DNA from: Paraburkholderia tuberum STM678
GTDB lineage: Bacteria; Pseudomonadota; Gammaproteobacteria; Burkholderiales; Burkholderiaceae
Assembly: GCF_902833905.1 (NCBI RefSeq)
Contig: NZ_CADFGP010000019.1
Location: 1-64,000, forward strand
Direction of reading: 5' to 3'
DNA: 64,000 nt
Within the stretch, counting starts at the first letter, position 1, and every line of letters starts with the position of its first letter. Positions 1 to 6,518 of this stretch are shown here, in pieces. The notes beneath the pieces are model-generated. The model ran no database searches. It saw only the letters and a list, made by a program, of their open reading frames with translations, and was not told the DNA's origin. Made by a program: the position numbers and the translations under genes.

Positions 1-166
1 CCTGCGGCTTCCTTCAGATTCCGCCTTACGACGGACACCCTTGCCGTTCAGCTAGCACTTCCCCTTGCCGGGTGTGCAGAGGACTTTCACCCCCAAGTCA
101 TCCGGCTCGCCACCACAGCGGGTCGGACAGCGCCAGTCACGGTGCTACGCGCCATGCCTGGCGCAC
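1..166 (-). mobile_element. 5' part of a group II intron, cut by the window edge
   Basis: Read on the minus strand, the element starts at 166 with GTGCGCC, the 5' consensus of group II introns. It begins one base after the U-tract of the terminator at 168-193. The stretch that follows closely matches the first part of the intron at 2537-3222, including the segments GGCAAGGGTGTCC and AATCTGAAGGAAGC that are typical of domain I. It runs off the window at position 1, so whether it keeps a reverse transcriptase is unknown. The intron call rests on boundary consensus and internal similarity, not on a folded model. Confidence 0.7.
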
Positions 167-167
167 C

Positions 168-193
168 AAAAAAAGCGCGCCACAAGGGCGCGC
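168..193 (-). terminator. Intrinsic terminator (copy A), target of the intron at 1-166
   Basis: On the minus strand a 7-bp GC stem (GCGCGCC/GGCGCGC, loop of 5) is followed by seven U. Equivalent hairpins are at 1288-1310 and 3224-3250. Confidence 0.8.
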
Positions 194-358
194 AAAACAT
201 TTGCATCACAGATAAAAGAGCTAACCGAACCGCCACCTCAGCGAGAAAGCGATACCGGGTTGCGACGATTCAATGCTAGGTGTATGTGCCGGGCGCAGGC
301 TTCAGACGACTCCGAAAAGCCGGGGCGTGCGCGATGGTCGTCAACTCTCCTGAGCAAA
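194..358 (-). repeat. Conserved inter-terminator block, copy A
   Basis: About 165 bp that recurs with few changes at 1311-1476 and 3251-3415. On the minus strand it lies between the terminator closing the immunity gene and the terminator preceding the next unit. A short open frame ending in TAG runs through it in all three copies, but no start codon with a good ribosome binding site is present, so no gene is called. It could be a small transcript or simply duplicated flank. Confidence 0.75.
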
Positions 359-362
359 AATA

Positions 363-386
363 GAAAAGTCCCGTCGCCGGGGCTTT
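363..386 (-). terminator. Intrinsic terminator after immunity gene 1
   Basis: On the minus strand this hairpin has a GCGA tetraloop and a U-tract, just downstream of the gene ending at 390. One stem pair is mismatched, unlike the perfect copy at 1613-1636. Confidence 0.7.
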
Positions 387-389
387 CGT

Positions 390-647
390 CTACTTCGTGC
401 GGTACCACCGCCATAGCTTCATGATTGCCACATACGCCAGCACCGCCACGATCAGTTCGATAGTCATCCACAGGCCGATATACAGGTTTTCGGGATCGCC
501 GATACCTAGCACCTCCGAAGCGTGTATCCATGCACGCATCTCAGACTCGGTCCACCCATCGTCGTACGGTCGGACAAATCGGAATGACAGAAGGTACAGA
601 CCTATAAACAGCAGGACCTTAAGCACCCTTCGGACAGGTGTTGCCAT
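390..647 (-). CDS. Putative immunity protein 1 for the Tlde1-like toxin (two-helix membrane protein)
   Basis: This 85-residue protein has a hydrophobic helix at about residues 6-22 and a second at about 60-78. Between them is a hydrophilic loop of roughly 35 residues rich in acidic and tryptophan positions, and the tail is basic (KLWRWYRTK). The topology would place the loop in the periplasm, where an L,D-transpeptidase-like toxin acts. The start chosen is the ATG at 647, which overlaps the toxin's last 29 bases, so translation is probably coupled. An upstream ATG at 662 is less likely, because the paralogue at 1640-1897 has exactly the same 85-residue length from the equivalent ATG. No family is recognised. 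The immunity role is inferred from position, membrane topology and co-duplication with the toxin. Confidence 0.75.
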   Translation of the reverse strand: MATPVRRVLKVLLFIGLYLLSFRFVRPYDDGWTESEMRAWIHASEVLGIGDPENLYIGLWMTIELIVAVLAYVAIMKLWRWYRTK

Positions 648-1146
648 AGGTAATGACCTCAATTGTTCCGTAGGCGCGAAGCCCCGAATTGCCGGCAGGG
701 ATCGTCATGGTGTGAAGGAGTGAGTTGCGGATTCTCAGGAAATCCGTACGGCTCGGCAGGGTAATGCAGCCAAGCGAAACACCCCGACCACCTGCCGGAT
801 GCAACCTGAAGTTTCCACGCCGCACGCCGTTGATCCATGTGTAATCGTCGATTAGCCCATCACCACGATACAGTGCAAACCATTCACTGTGATCGGTCGG
901 GTGCGACGAGTAGTAATTGAACTCATCTTTTAACCACGTTTCTACCGCAGAGCGCACGCCGCCAGTAGAGCGCGGGACGATCCAGTACTTGCCAGCGGGG
1001 ATCGGCCCGTTATTGGGAACCATTGTGCAGCCGCCCCGATTGCGGTATTGGCCGTTGCCGGAATAGGCGTCGAATGTGCCGATGCCATTAATGGTGAGCG
1101 GTGACAGCGGCGCGTTGTTCACGAGAAATTTGCCGAAGTAAGCCAT
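619..1146 (-). CDS. DUF2778/Tlde1-like L,D-transpeptidase-fold toxin, copy 1
   Basis: This 175-residue protein lacks a signal peptide. The conserved core is RLHPAGGRGVSLGCITL at about residues 114-130, with catalytic-type His116 and Cys127 in the HPxGxRGxSxGC arrangement of DUF2778. That family includes Tlde1, a type VI secretion effector of Salmonella that cuts or exchanges D-amino acids in peptidoglycan stem peptides. The N-terminal part (GIGTFDAYSGNG, then GPIPAGKYWI near 48-56) is also typical. An AGGAGG ribosome binding site lies 8 bases before the ATG, inside the end of the 14-codon leader. The next gene overlaps by 29 bp and is the likely immunity gene. No secretion genes are in the window, so delivery by T6SS is inferred from the family. 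Confidence 0.85.
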   Translation of the reverse strand: MAYFGKFLVNNAPLSPLTINGIGTFDAYSGNGQYRNRGGCTMVPNNGPIPAGKYWIVPRSTGGVRSAVETWLKDEFNYYSSHPTDHSEWFALYRGDGLIDDYTWINGVRRGNFRLHPAGGRGVSLGCITLPSRTDFLRIRNSLLHTMTIPAGNSGLRAYGTIEVITYGNTCPKGA

Positions 1147-1149
1147 GTT

Positions 1150-1194
1150 TCACGCCTCCTGATTGCGCTGGCTGTAGGTCATTGCGTCCTGCAT
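1150..1194 (-). CDS. 14-codon leader peptide before toxin 1
   Basis: The open frame MQDAMTYSQRNQEA starts at 1194 with GGGAGG five bases upstream. It stops at 1150, three bases before the toxin ATG. Its last codons contain the toxin's own AGGAGG site, so ribosomes ending here sit on the toxin start. The sequence is unchanged in the second cassette (2400-2444). The frame stays open further upstream and could instead be the end of a lost longer gene. I judge a translational-coupling leader slightly more likely. Confidence 0.5.
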   Translation of the reverse strand: MQDAMTYSQRNQEA

Positions 1195-1287
1195 AGGTTC
1201 CTCCCGTTGGTGAGCCTGGACCGTAAGCGCGCGTGCCGCTGGCGCGCTACAGGTCGATTCCGGATTTGCCGCCTCTTGCGCTTGGAC

Positions 1288-1310
1288 AAAAAAAAGCGCC
1301 ACAGGGGCGC
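1288..1310 (-). terminator. Intrinsic terminator (copy B), intron-free site
   Basis: On the minus strand a short GCGCC/GGCGC stem is followed by eight U and then GTCC. This copy has no intron behind it and shows the uninterrupted target, which defines the ends of the intron at 2537-3222. Confidence 0.7.
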
Positions 1311-1476
1311 GCAATACCTTTGCATCACAGAAAAAGAGCCAACCGGGGCGCCACCTCAGCGGGAACGACATACCGGGCGGCGACGGTTCAATGCTAGGTG
1401 TATGTGCCGGGCGCAGGCTTCAGACGACTCCGAAAAGCCGGGGCATGCGCGATGGTCGTCAACTCTCCTGGGCAAA
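1311..1476 (-). repeat. Conserved inter-terminator block, copy B
   Basis: This is the second copy of the ~165-bp block, and it matches 194-358 and 3251-3415 over almost its full length. Its upstream edge on the minus strand abuts the 3' end of the 132-nt intron remnant. Confidence 0.75.
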
Positions 1477-1608
1477 ATCGGGATAGGGGCAGGCCTCGCG
1501 GCCCGACCCCTCCCACATACATGGACGCCCCCGTTTTGCCAGGCCTTCACCACCATCAGGTTGGACAGGGGACTCACACCCCCAAGCTGTTGCGCATGCT
1601 CGGCGCAC
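1477..1608 (-). mobile_element. 132-nt remnant of a group II intron with both ends intact
   Basis: On the minus strand it starts GTGCGCC (at 1608) and ends CCCGAT (at 1477), fitting the group II 5' GUGYG and 3' AY rules. It keeps a piece of domain I and a terminal GC-rich hairpin (GGGGTCGGGCC/GGCCTGCCCC) like domain VI. It lies straight after the terminator at 1613-1636. Copy A of this locus (355-368) carries the same flanks joined without it. Joining the two flanks here reproduces that sequence apart from one C/T change, so the boundaries are exact. Nearly all of the ribozyme and any reverse transcriptase are gone. Confidence 0.75.
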
Positions 1609-1612
1609 AATA

Positions 1613-1636
1613 GAAAAGCCCCGTCGCCGGGGCTTT
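1613..1636 (-). terminator. Intrinsic terminator after immunity gene 2
   Basis: On the minus strand this is a perfect 7-bp stem (AGCCCCG/CGGGGCT) with GCGA loop and a U-rich tail. Confidence 0.8.
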
Positions 1637-1639
1637 CGT

Positions 1640-1897
1640 CTACTTCGTGCGATACCACCGCCATAGCTTCATGATCGCCACATACGCCAGCGCCGCCGCG
1701 ATCAGTTCAATCGTCACCCACGCCACGAAATACAAATCTTCGGGATCGCGGACACCAAGCCAACGTGAAGCACCAAACCATGCGCGCGACTCGCTTTCTG
1801 TCCACTCATAATGGTACGGACGGACATAGAGCAGAGAGAGATAGCACAGGCCGATAAACAGGGCGACCTTGAACACCCTACGGGCAAGTGTTGCCAT
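1640..1897 (-). CDS. Putative immunity protein 2 (two-helix membrane protein)
   Basis: This 85-residue paralogue of the protein at 390-647 has the same two hydrophobic helices (about 6-24 and 60-78) and an identical C-terminus (VAIMKLWRWYRTK). The central loop, about residues 28-56, is the most diverged part. That is where an immunity protein would be expected to vary with its toxin. The ATG at 1897 overlaps the toxin's 3' end by 20 bp. A longer in-frame reading from 2080 only runs through the toxin gene in another frame and is rejected. Confidence 0.75.
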   Translation of the reverse strand: MATLARRVFKVALFIGLCYLSLLYVRPYHYEWTESESRAWFGASRWLGVRDPEDLYFVAWVTIELIAAALAYVAIMKLWRWYRTK

Positions 1898-2396
1898 ATG
1901 TGATGACCTCAATTGTTCCATAGGCGAGAAGGCCCGAACTGCGCGCGGGGATTTTGACCGTGTGCAGCAGCGCGTTGCGGATTCTAATGAAATCGCTATG
2001 GCTCGGCAGCGTGATGCAGCCAAGCGAAATCCCGCGTCCGCCTGCCGGATGCAAACGGAACTGCCCGCGTTTGACGCCATTAATCCACGTCAGATCATCA
2101 ATCGTCCCAACATCACGATATAGCGCGAACCAATCACCGTGATTCGATGGGTGACCCATTGCTGCATTCCACTCATCTTTTGCCCATGCAAACACCTGAG
2201 AACGGATGCCGCCCGTGGGGCGGTCCACGATCCAGTATTTACCGGCAGGGAGCGGCCCATCATTAGGCACCATCGTGCAGCCGCCCCGATTGCGATATTG
2301 ATTGTTGCCTGAATACGCGTTGAACGTGCCGATGCCAGAAATGGTGAGCGGTGATAGTGGCTCGTTATTCACGAGAAATTTGTCGGTGTAGGCCAT
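1878..2396 (-). CDS. DUF2778/Tlde1-like L,D-transpeptidase-fold toxin, copy 2
   Basis: This 172-residue protein matches copy 1 along its full length, and both catalytic-type residues are kept (His116, Cys127 within HPAGGRGISLGC). The divergence concentrates at about residues 60-105 (for example WAKDEWNAAMGHPSNHGDW), while the N-terminus and active-site loop are nearly identical. It is preceded by the same AGGAGG site and leader, and followed by its own membrane partner. The cassette arose by tandem duplication; whether the two immunity proteins cross-protect cannot be told from sequence. Confidence 0.85.
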   Translation of the reverse strand: MAYTDKFLVNNEPLSPLTISGIGTFNAYSGNNQYRNRGGCTMVPNDGPLPAGKYWIVDRPTGGIRSQVFAWAKDEWNAAMGHPSNHGDWFALYRDVGTIDDLTWINGVKRGQFRLHPAGGRGISLGCITLPSHSDFIRIRNALLHTVKIPARSSGLLAYGTIEVITYGNTCP

Positions 2397-2399
2397 GTG

Positions 2400-2444
2400 T
2401 CACGCCTCCTGATTGCGCTGGCTGTAGGTCATTGCGTCCTGCAT
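2400..2444 (-). CDS. 14-codon leader peptide before toxin 2
   Basis: This is an identical copy of the leader at 1150-1194, with GGAGG upstream of its ATG and the toxin's AGGAGG inside its 3' end. Confidence 0.5.
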   Translation of the reverse strand: MQDAMTYSQRNQEA

Positions 2445-2536
2445 AGGTTCCTCCCATTGGTGAGCCTTGACCGCAAGCGCGCGTGCCGCTGGCGCGCTAT
2501 AGGTCGATTCCGGATTTGCCGCCTCTTGCGCCTGGA

Positions 2537-3222
2537 ATCGGGTAGGAAGCGGGGTTGCCCCCGCCGTCCTCCCACAACACCGGACGTACGGTTCACGTAT
2601 CCGGCGTTTCCCGTCGGCCTCGGACCGGATCGGTCGTCGGCGTGAGCTTGTTTCGTGCGTCGTGTCGCCTGGCATCCGATGGACACCTCAGCCTCTCTCG
2701 GGGCTTCCGGCCCCTCCAGCATGGCTGCAGGCCCCCGGCATGGCCGAGGCTTCTGCCCAGATACGCAGAGATCACGCGTGACTTGCCACTCGTGACAGGT
2801 TTGGCCCTTCGCCGCTCCGGTTTCAACGGCTACTACGACCTCTGCTGACTTCTGCCACCCCATTCCGACACCTCTCGATGCCAGTAGCACAAGGCAGGAT
2901 GGCAGATCTCCCAGGGTAATACGCGCGACCTTCACGCTTAGGCCTGTCGGATCTACGTCATGGCGTTCCGTGCAAGTATCGGGCTTTACAGATTTTGGCC
3001 TGCTCACCCCGCCATACCGCCTAATATCCGCTTCCTGTTCGTCAGGCCAGCGCTTTGCCTTCGGCTTCCTTCAGATTCCACCTCACGATGGACACCCTTG
3101 CCGTCCGCTAACACTTCCCCTTGCCGGGTGTGTAGGGGACTCTCACCCCCAAGTCATCCAGTTCGCCACCACAGCGATCCAGATAGCGCCTTTCACGGCG
3201 CTGCGCGCCATGCCTGGCGCAC
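2537..3222 (-). mobile_element. ORF-less group II intron (686 nt) inserted after a terminator
   Basis: On the minus strand it starts GTGCGCC at 3222 and ends CTACCCGAT at 2537. Near the 3' end are a domain V-like hairpin (GATACGTGAA..GTACGTCCGG, about 2575-2605) and a domain VI-like GGGG/CCCC hairpin. The 5' part has the domain I segments GGCAAGGGTGTCC and GGAATCTGAAGGAAGC. The flanks TTTTTG and TCCAGGCGCAAGAGG join to match the uninterrupted copy at 1275-1295. No reverse transcriptase remains, so it cannot move unless helped in trans. Location directly behind an intrinsic terminator is the known habit of group IIC introns; I did not assign a class. Confidence 0.75.
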
Positions 3223-3223
3223 C

Positions 3224-3250
3224 AAAAAAAAACGCGCCACAGGGGCGCGC
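3224..3250 (-). terminator. Intrinsic terminator (copy C), intron insertion site
   Basis: On the minus strand this is a CGCGCC/GGCGCG stem followed by nine U. The intron at 2537-3222 begins two bases later. Confidence 0.75.
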
Positions 3251-3415
3251 AATACCTTTGCATCACAGAAAAAGAGCCAACAGAGCCGCCACCTCAGCGG
3301 GAATGACATACCGGGTGGAGACGGTTCAATGCTAGGTGTGTGTGCCGAGAGCAGGCTTCAGACAACTCCGAAACGCCGGGGCGTGCGCGATGGTCGTCAG
3401 CTCTCCTGGGCAAAA
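3251..3415 (-). repeat. Conserved inter-terminator block, copy C
   Basis: This is the third and most diverged copy of the ~165-bp block. Here it borders the sugar-dehydratase operon rather than an immunity gene. It marks the right edge of the cassette array. Confidence 0.7.
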
Positions 3416-3417
3416 AT

Positions 3418-3447
3418 AAAAAAAGCCCCAGCAGATCTGTAGGGGCT
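3418..3447 (-). terminator. Terminator of the wbiG-wbiH-wbiI-like operon
   Basis: On the minus strand an AGCCCC/GGGGCT stem, extended by an inner CAGATCTG palindrome, is followed by seven U. It lies about 110 bp after the dehydratase stop codon. Confidence 0.8.
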
Positions 3448-3554
3448 CTTATCTATAAACATCCGGCGGCCAACTTCAACGGGTCAACTGACCTGCCTTC
3501 GCGGGTACGGATTCCATGCTTCGACTACTCCGATGACTCGCGGCGGCGGAACGC

Positions 3555-5435
3555 CTACGACACCCGCGTCGCCGGCGCCACACTACGCAGCGTCGTCGCC
3601 GTCGCCGGCAGATACTCCGGCACCCAGCGCCGCAGATCGCGCCGCACTTCATCGTCGGCCGGCACGCGATGCTGCATCAGCCACGGCAGCAGATTGTCGA
3701 TCAGGCTGTCCGGCACCTCGCGCGCCTGTGCGATGCGCAGCTTCGGGTGCGGCGTGCGCGTGGTGGTTTCGTCGTCCGCGAGCAGTTCTTCGTAAAGCTT
3801 CTCGCCCGGACGCAGGCCCGTGAACACGACGCGAATCTGCTCTTCGGTGAAACCGTACAGGCGGATCAGATCGTGCGCGAGATCGGCGATTCGCACCGGC
3901 TTGCCCATGTCGAGAATGAAAATCTCGCCGCCGCGCCCCATGCTCGACGCCTGCAACACGAGTTGCGACGCCTCCGGAATCGTCATGAAGAAACGCGTGA
4001 TTTCCGGATGCGTGACGGTCACCGGCCCGCCGCGCGCGATCTGCTCCTGGAACTTCGGAATCACGCTGCCAGCGCTACCGAGCACGTTGCCGAAGCGCAC
4101 CGTCTCGAACTGAGTGCGCCGCGCGCCCTGCTGCTGCAGCGCCGAGCACGCCATCTCCGCGAGCCGCTTGCTCGCGCCCATCACGTTGGTCGGGTTGACC
4201 GCCTTGTCGGTCGAGATCAGCACGAAATGCGCGACGTCGTGGCGGATCGCCGCGCGCGCGACGCGGTACGTGCCAAGCACGTTGTTGCGCACCGCCTGCC
4301 ACGTGTTGACCTCTTCCATCAACGGCACATGCTTGTAGGCCGCCGCATGAAACACGATGTGCGGACAGTAGCGCGCCATCACCTGATCGAGCAGCAGCGA
4401 GTCCTTCACGTCGCCGACGATCGGCACCACCGACACTTCCGGATATTTGTCGCGCAGCTCTTCGTTCAGCCGATAGATCGAGAACTCGGAGATGTCGAAC
4501 GCGACCAGTTGCACCGGACCGAAGCGCAGGATCTGCCGGCATAGCTCCGAGCCGATCGAGCCGCCCGCGCCCGTCACCATCACGACGCGGTTTTTCAGCA
4601 GCGCGGCGACGTGCTCGGTGTCGATCGTCACCGGGTCACGGCCGAGCAGGTCTTCGAGATCGATCTGCCGCACCCGCGACAGGAACGCCTGACCTTGCGT
4701 GAGCGGCGTGAGCGCGGGCAGCGTCATCGCGCGTACGCCGGCGCGCACGCACAGCGTGGCGATGCGCCGATGCGCCTCCACCGACGCCGACGGCACCGCG
4801 ATGATCACATGCTCGACCTTCAGCTCCGTGCAGATTTTCTGCAGATCGCTGATCGCACCAACCACGCGATAGCCGTAGATTTCACGGCCCTGCTTGATCG
4901 GATCGTCGTCGAGCAGACCGACGAGGCGCCATTGGCCCGAGCGCTTCAGCTCGCGCACGAGGTTCGCGCCGGCATTGCCCGCGCCGAGCACGAGCACCGG
5001 CTTGCCCTGGCCGACCAGTCCGCCGTAGCGATAGAACTCCTTGGCCGCGCGATACAGCGCGCGTGAGCCGCCCATCGTCAGGAACAGCAGCATCGGCGAC
5101 ACGATCAGCACCGAGCGCGGCACGACCGGCGCCGGCTGCAACAGCGCCGAGCCGATCACGACGACGAGCGCGCCGACGCCGATCGCTTTCGCGATCCGCA
5201 CGAGATCGGGCAGGCTCGCGAACACCCACATGCCGCGATAGAGGCCGTAGCCGCGAAACATCACCGCGTAGATCAGCAGCACCCACACGAGCGCATGCAG
5301 CCCGCTCGACCAGAACGGCGCGGGCACCGGTCCGTTGAACCGGATCACATAGGCCAGCAGCCAGGCCATTGCCACCGCGCACAGGTCGAACGCAAACGCA
5401 CTGAACGAAAGCCATCTGGCTTTGAAGCTTTTCAT
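3555..5435 (-). CDS. wbiI: WbpM/WbiI-type membrane nucleotide-sugar 4,6-dehydratase
   Basis: This 626-residue enzyme of the WbpM/FlaA1/CapD family makes a 4-keto-6-deoxy sugar nucleotide, usually from UDP-GlcNAc, for O-polysaccharide initiation. Hydrophobic helices fill about residues 10-120. A first Rossmann motif (GAGNAG, near 155) starts a CoA-binding-like domain, and the catalytic dehydratase domain starts at TGAGGSIGSEL near 290. The active site carries the family's unusual Met in place of Tyr, in VMGASKR (MxxxK), as in WbpM. It is the last gene of a three-gene operon, 11 bp after the sugar-phosphate transferase, and a terminator follows at 3418-3447. The name follows the matching wbiG-H-I order of the Burkholderia O-antigen cluster; the exact substrate is inferred. 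Confidence 0.88.
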   Translation of the reverse strand: MKSFKARWLSFSAFAFDLCAVAMAWLLAYVIRFNGPVPAPFWSSGLHALVWVLLIYAVMFRGYGLYRGMWVFASLPDLVRIAKAIGVGALVVVIGSALLQPAPVVPRSVLIVSPMLLFLTMGGSRALYRAAKEFYRYGGLVGQGKPVLVLGAGNAGANLVRELKRSGQWRLVGLLDDDPIKQGREIYGYRVVGAISDLQKICTELKVEHVIIAVPSASVEAHRRIATLCVRAGVRAMTLPALTPLTQGQAFLSRVRQIDLEDLLGRDPVTIDTEHVAALLKNRVVMVTGAGGSIGSELCRQILRFGPVQLVAFDISEFSIYRLNEELRDKYPEVSVVPIVGDVKDSLLLDQVMARYCPHIVFHAAAYKHVPLMEEVNTWQAVRNNVLGTYRVARAAIRHDVAHFVLISTDKAVNPTNVMGASKRLAEMACSALQQQGARRTQFETVRFGNVLGSAGSVIPKFQEQIARGGPVTVTHPEITRFFMTIPEASQLVLQASSMGRGGEIFILDMGKPVRIADLAHDLIRLYGFTEEQIRVVFTGLRPGEKLYEELLADDETTTRTPHPKLRIAQAREVPDSLIDNLLPWLMQHRVPADDEVRRDLRRWVPEYLPATATTLRSVAPATRVS

Positions 5436-5446
5436 TGCGCAGAACC

Positions 5447-6469
5447 TCAGATTGGCCCGGAACGGGACACATGGCGCCGCCAGCGGCGATCAATACACAG
5501 CCCCGCGACGACCAGCACGGCAGCCCATGCGACGACAACCAGCCATTGATACAGAAGAGCGAATTGTAGCGCCCAGACAGCAAGCAATATGCCCGCCGCC
5601 ATGAACAAATACCAAATCCACGCGGTCGATGCGTGCCCGAAACCCGACTGCACCAGTCTTTGATAGTAGTGTTCACGATGCGCCTGCCAAAATTTTTCAC
5701 CGCGCAGCAGGCGCTTGAGCAGCGTGACCGACGCATCGCCGATGAACGGCGCGAAGCACAGCGCCGGAAACCACACCGGCCATACACCCTCGCGCCACCC
5801 CCAATAGCCGAGCGCGCCGGCCAGAAAGCCGAGCGGGATCGAGCCGGCGTCACCGAGAAAGATGCGCGCTGGGTGAAAGTTGAACAGCAGAAAGCCCGAG
5901 GCCGCGCCTGTGACGATCAGGCTCGCCGTCGCGAGCGCCGGGTCCGCGTGCGACGACAGCGAGGCGGCCACCGCATAGCCGCCGAAGCCGAACAGCGCCA
6001 TGCCGCCCGCGAGGCCGTCCGAGCCGTCCATGAAGTTGTAGAGATTGACGAGCCACACGAGTAGAACCGCCATGCACGCGAGCGCCCACCACGGCACGTC
6101 GGCCGGATAGACGGCGATCAGTGCCGCCACCGCCGCCGCATGACCGCCGAAGCGCACGCGTGCGGGCAGGCCACGTCGATCGTCGAGCTGCGATAGCGCC
6201 GCGAGCAGCGCCGCGGCAAGCGCGGGCAGCCACAGCGACGGCGCCGCCAGCGCGATCAGCAGCACCGCGACCGGCACGATGCCCCAGCCGCCGACGCGCG
6301 GCGTCGGGCGCGTGTGCAGCGAGCGGTCGTTGGGGATGTCGGTGGCGAGCCGCCACGCGAGGCCGGTGCGCAGCAGCGTCCAGAGGATCGCCGCGCAGGC
6401 CGCGAGCGCGGCGACGCCCCACGGCAGTAGAGAGACGACGGAAGAGGCAGAGTGTGCAGCGAGCGGCAT
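5447..6469 (-). CDS. wbiH: Undecaprenyl-phosphate sugar-1-phosphate transferase (WbpL/WecA/WbiH family)
   Basis: This 340-residue polytopic membrane protein of glycosyltransferase family 4 (MraY/WecA type) starts glycan synthesis. It moves a sugar-1-phosphate, typically a HexNAc or 6-deoxyHexNAc, from UDP to undecaprenyl phosphate on the cytoplasmic face. Family motifs are visible: LDDRRGLPARVRFGGH near 92-107 and NLYNFMDGSDGLAGG near 140-155, whose Asp residues bind Mg2+. About ten hydrophobic helices span the rest. It lies between the dehydratase and the epimerase/reductase, as in WbpL-WbpM type initiation pairs. The symbol is assigned by position and family, not by demonstrated specificity. 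Confidence 0.85.
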   Translation of the reverse strand: MPLAAHSASSVVSLLPWGVAALAACAAILWTLLRTGLAWRLATDIPNDRSLHTRPTPRVGGWGIVPVAVLLIALAAPSLWLPALAAALLAALSQLDDRRGLPARVRFGGHAAAVAALIAVYPADVPWWALACMAVLLVWLVNLYNFMDGSDGLAGGMALFGFGGYAVAASLSSHADPALATASLIVTGAASGFLLFNFHPARIFLGDAGSIPLGFLAGALGYWGWREGVWPVWFPALCFAPFIGDASVTLLKRLLRGEKFWQAHREHYYQRLVQSGFGHASTAWIWYLFMAAGILLAVWALQFALLYQWLVVVAWAAVLVVAGLCIDRRWRRHVSRSGPI

Positions 6470-6518
6470 CGATAGCGTTAGCGGTTCAGGTCGGAGTCAA
6501 GGCGGGTTCAACCCGTGG

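Noticed and set aside
2429..3007. 192-codon minus-strand frame as a protein gene
   Set aside because: It lies in the group II intron RNA. The sequence has domain V/VI features and no reverse-transcriptase motif.
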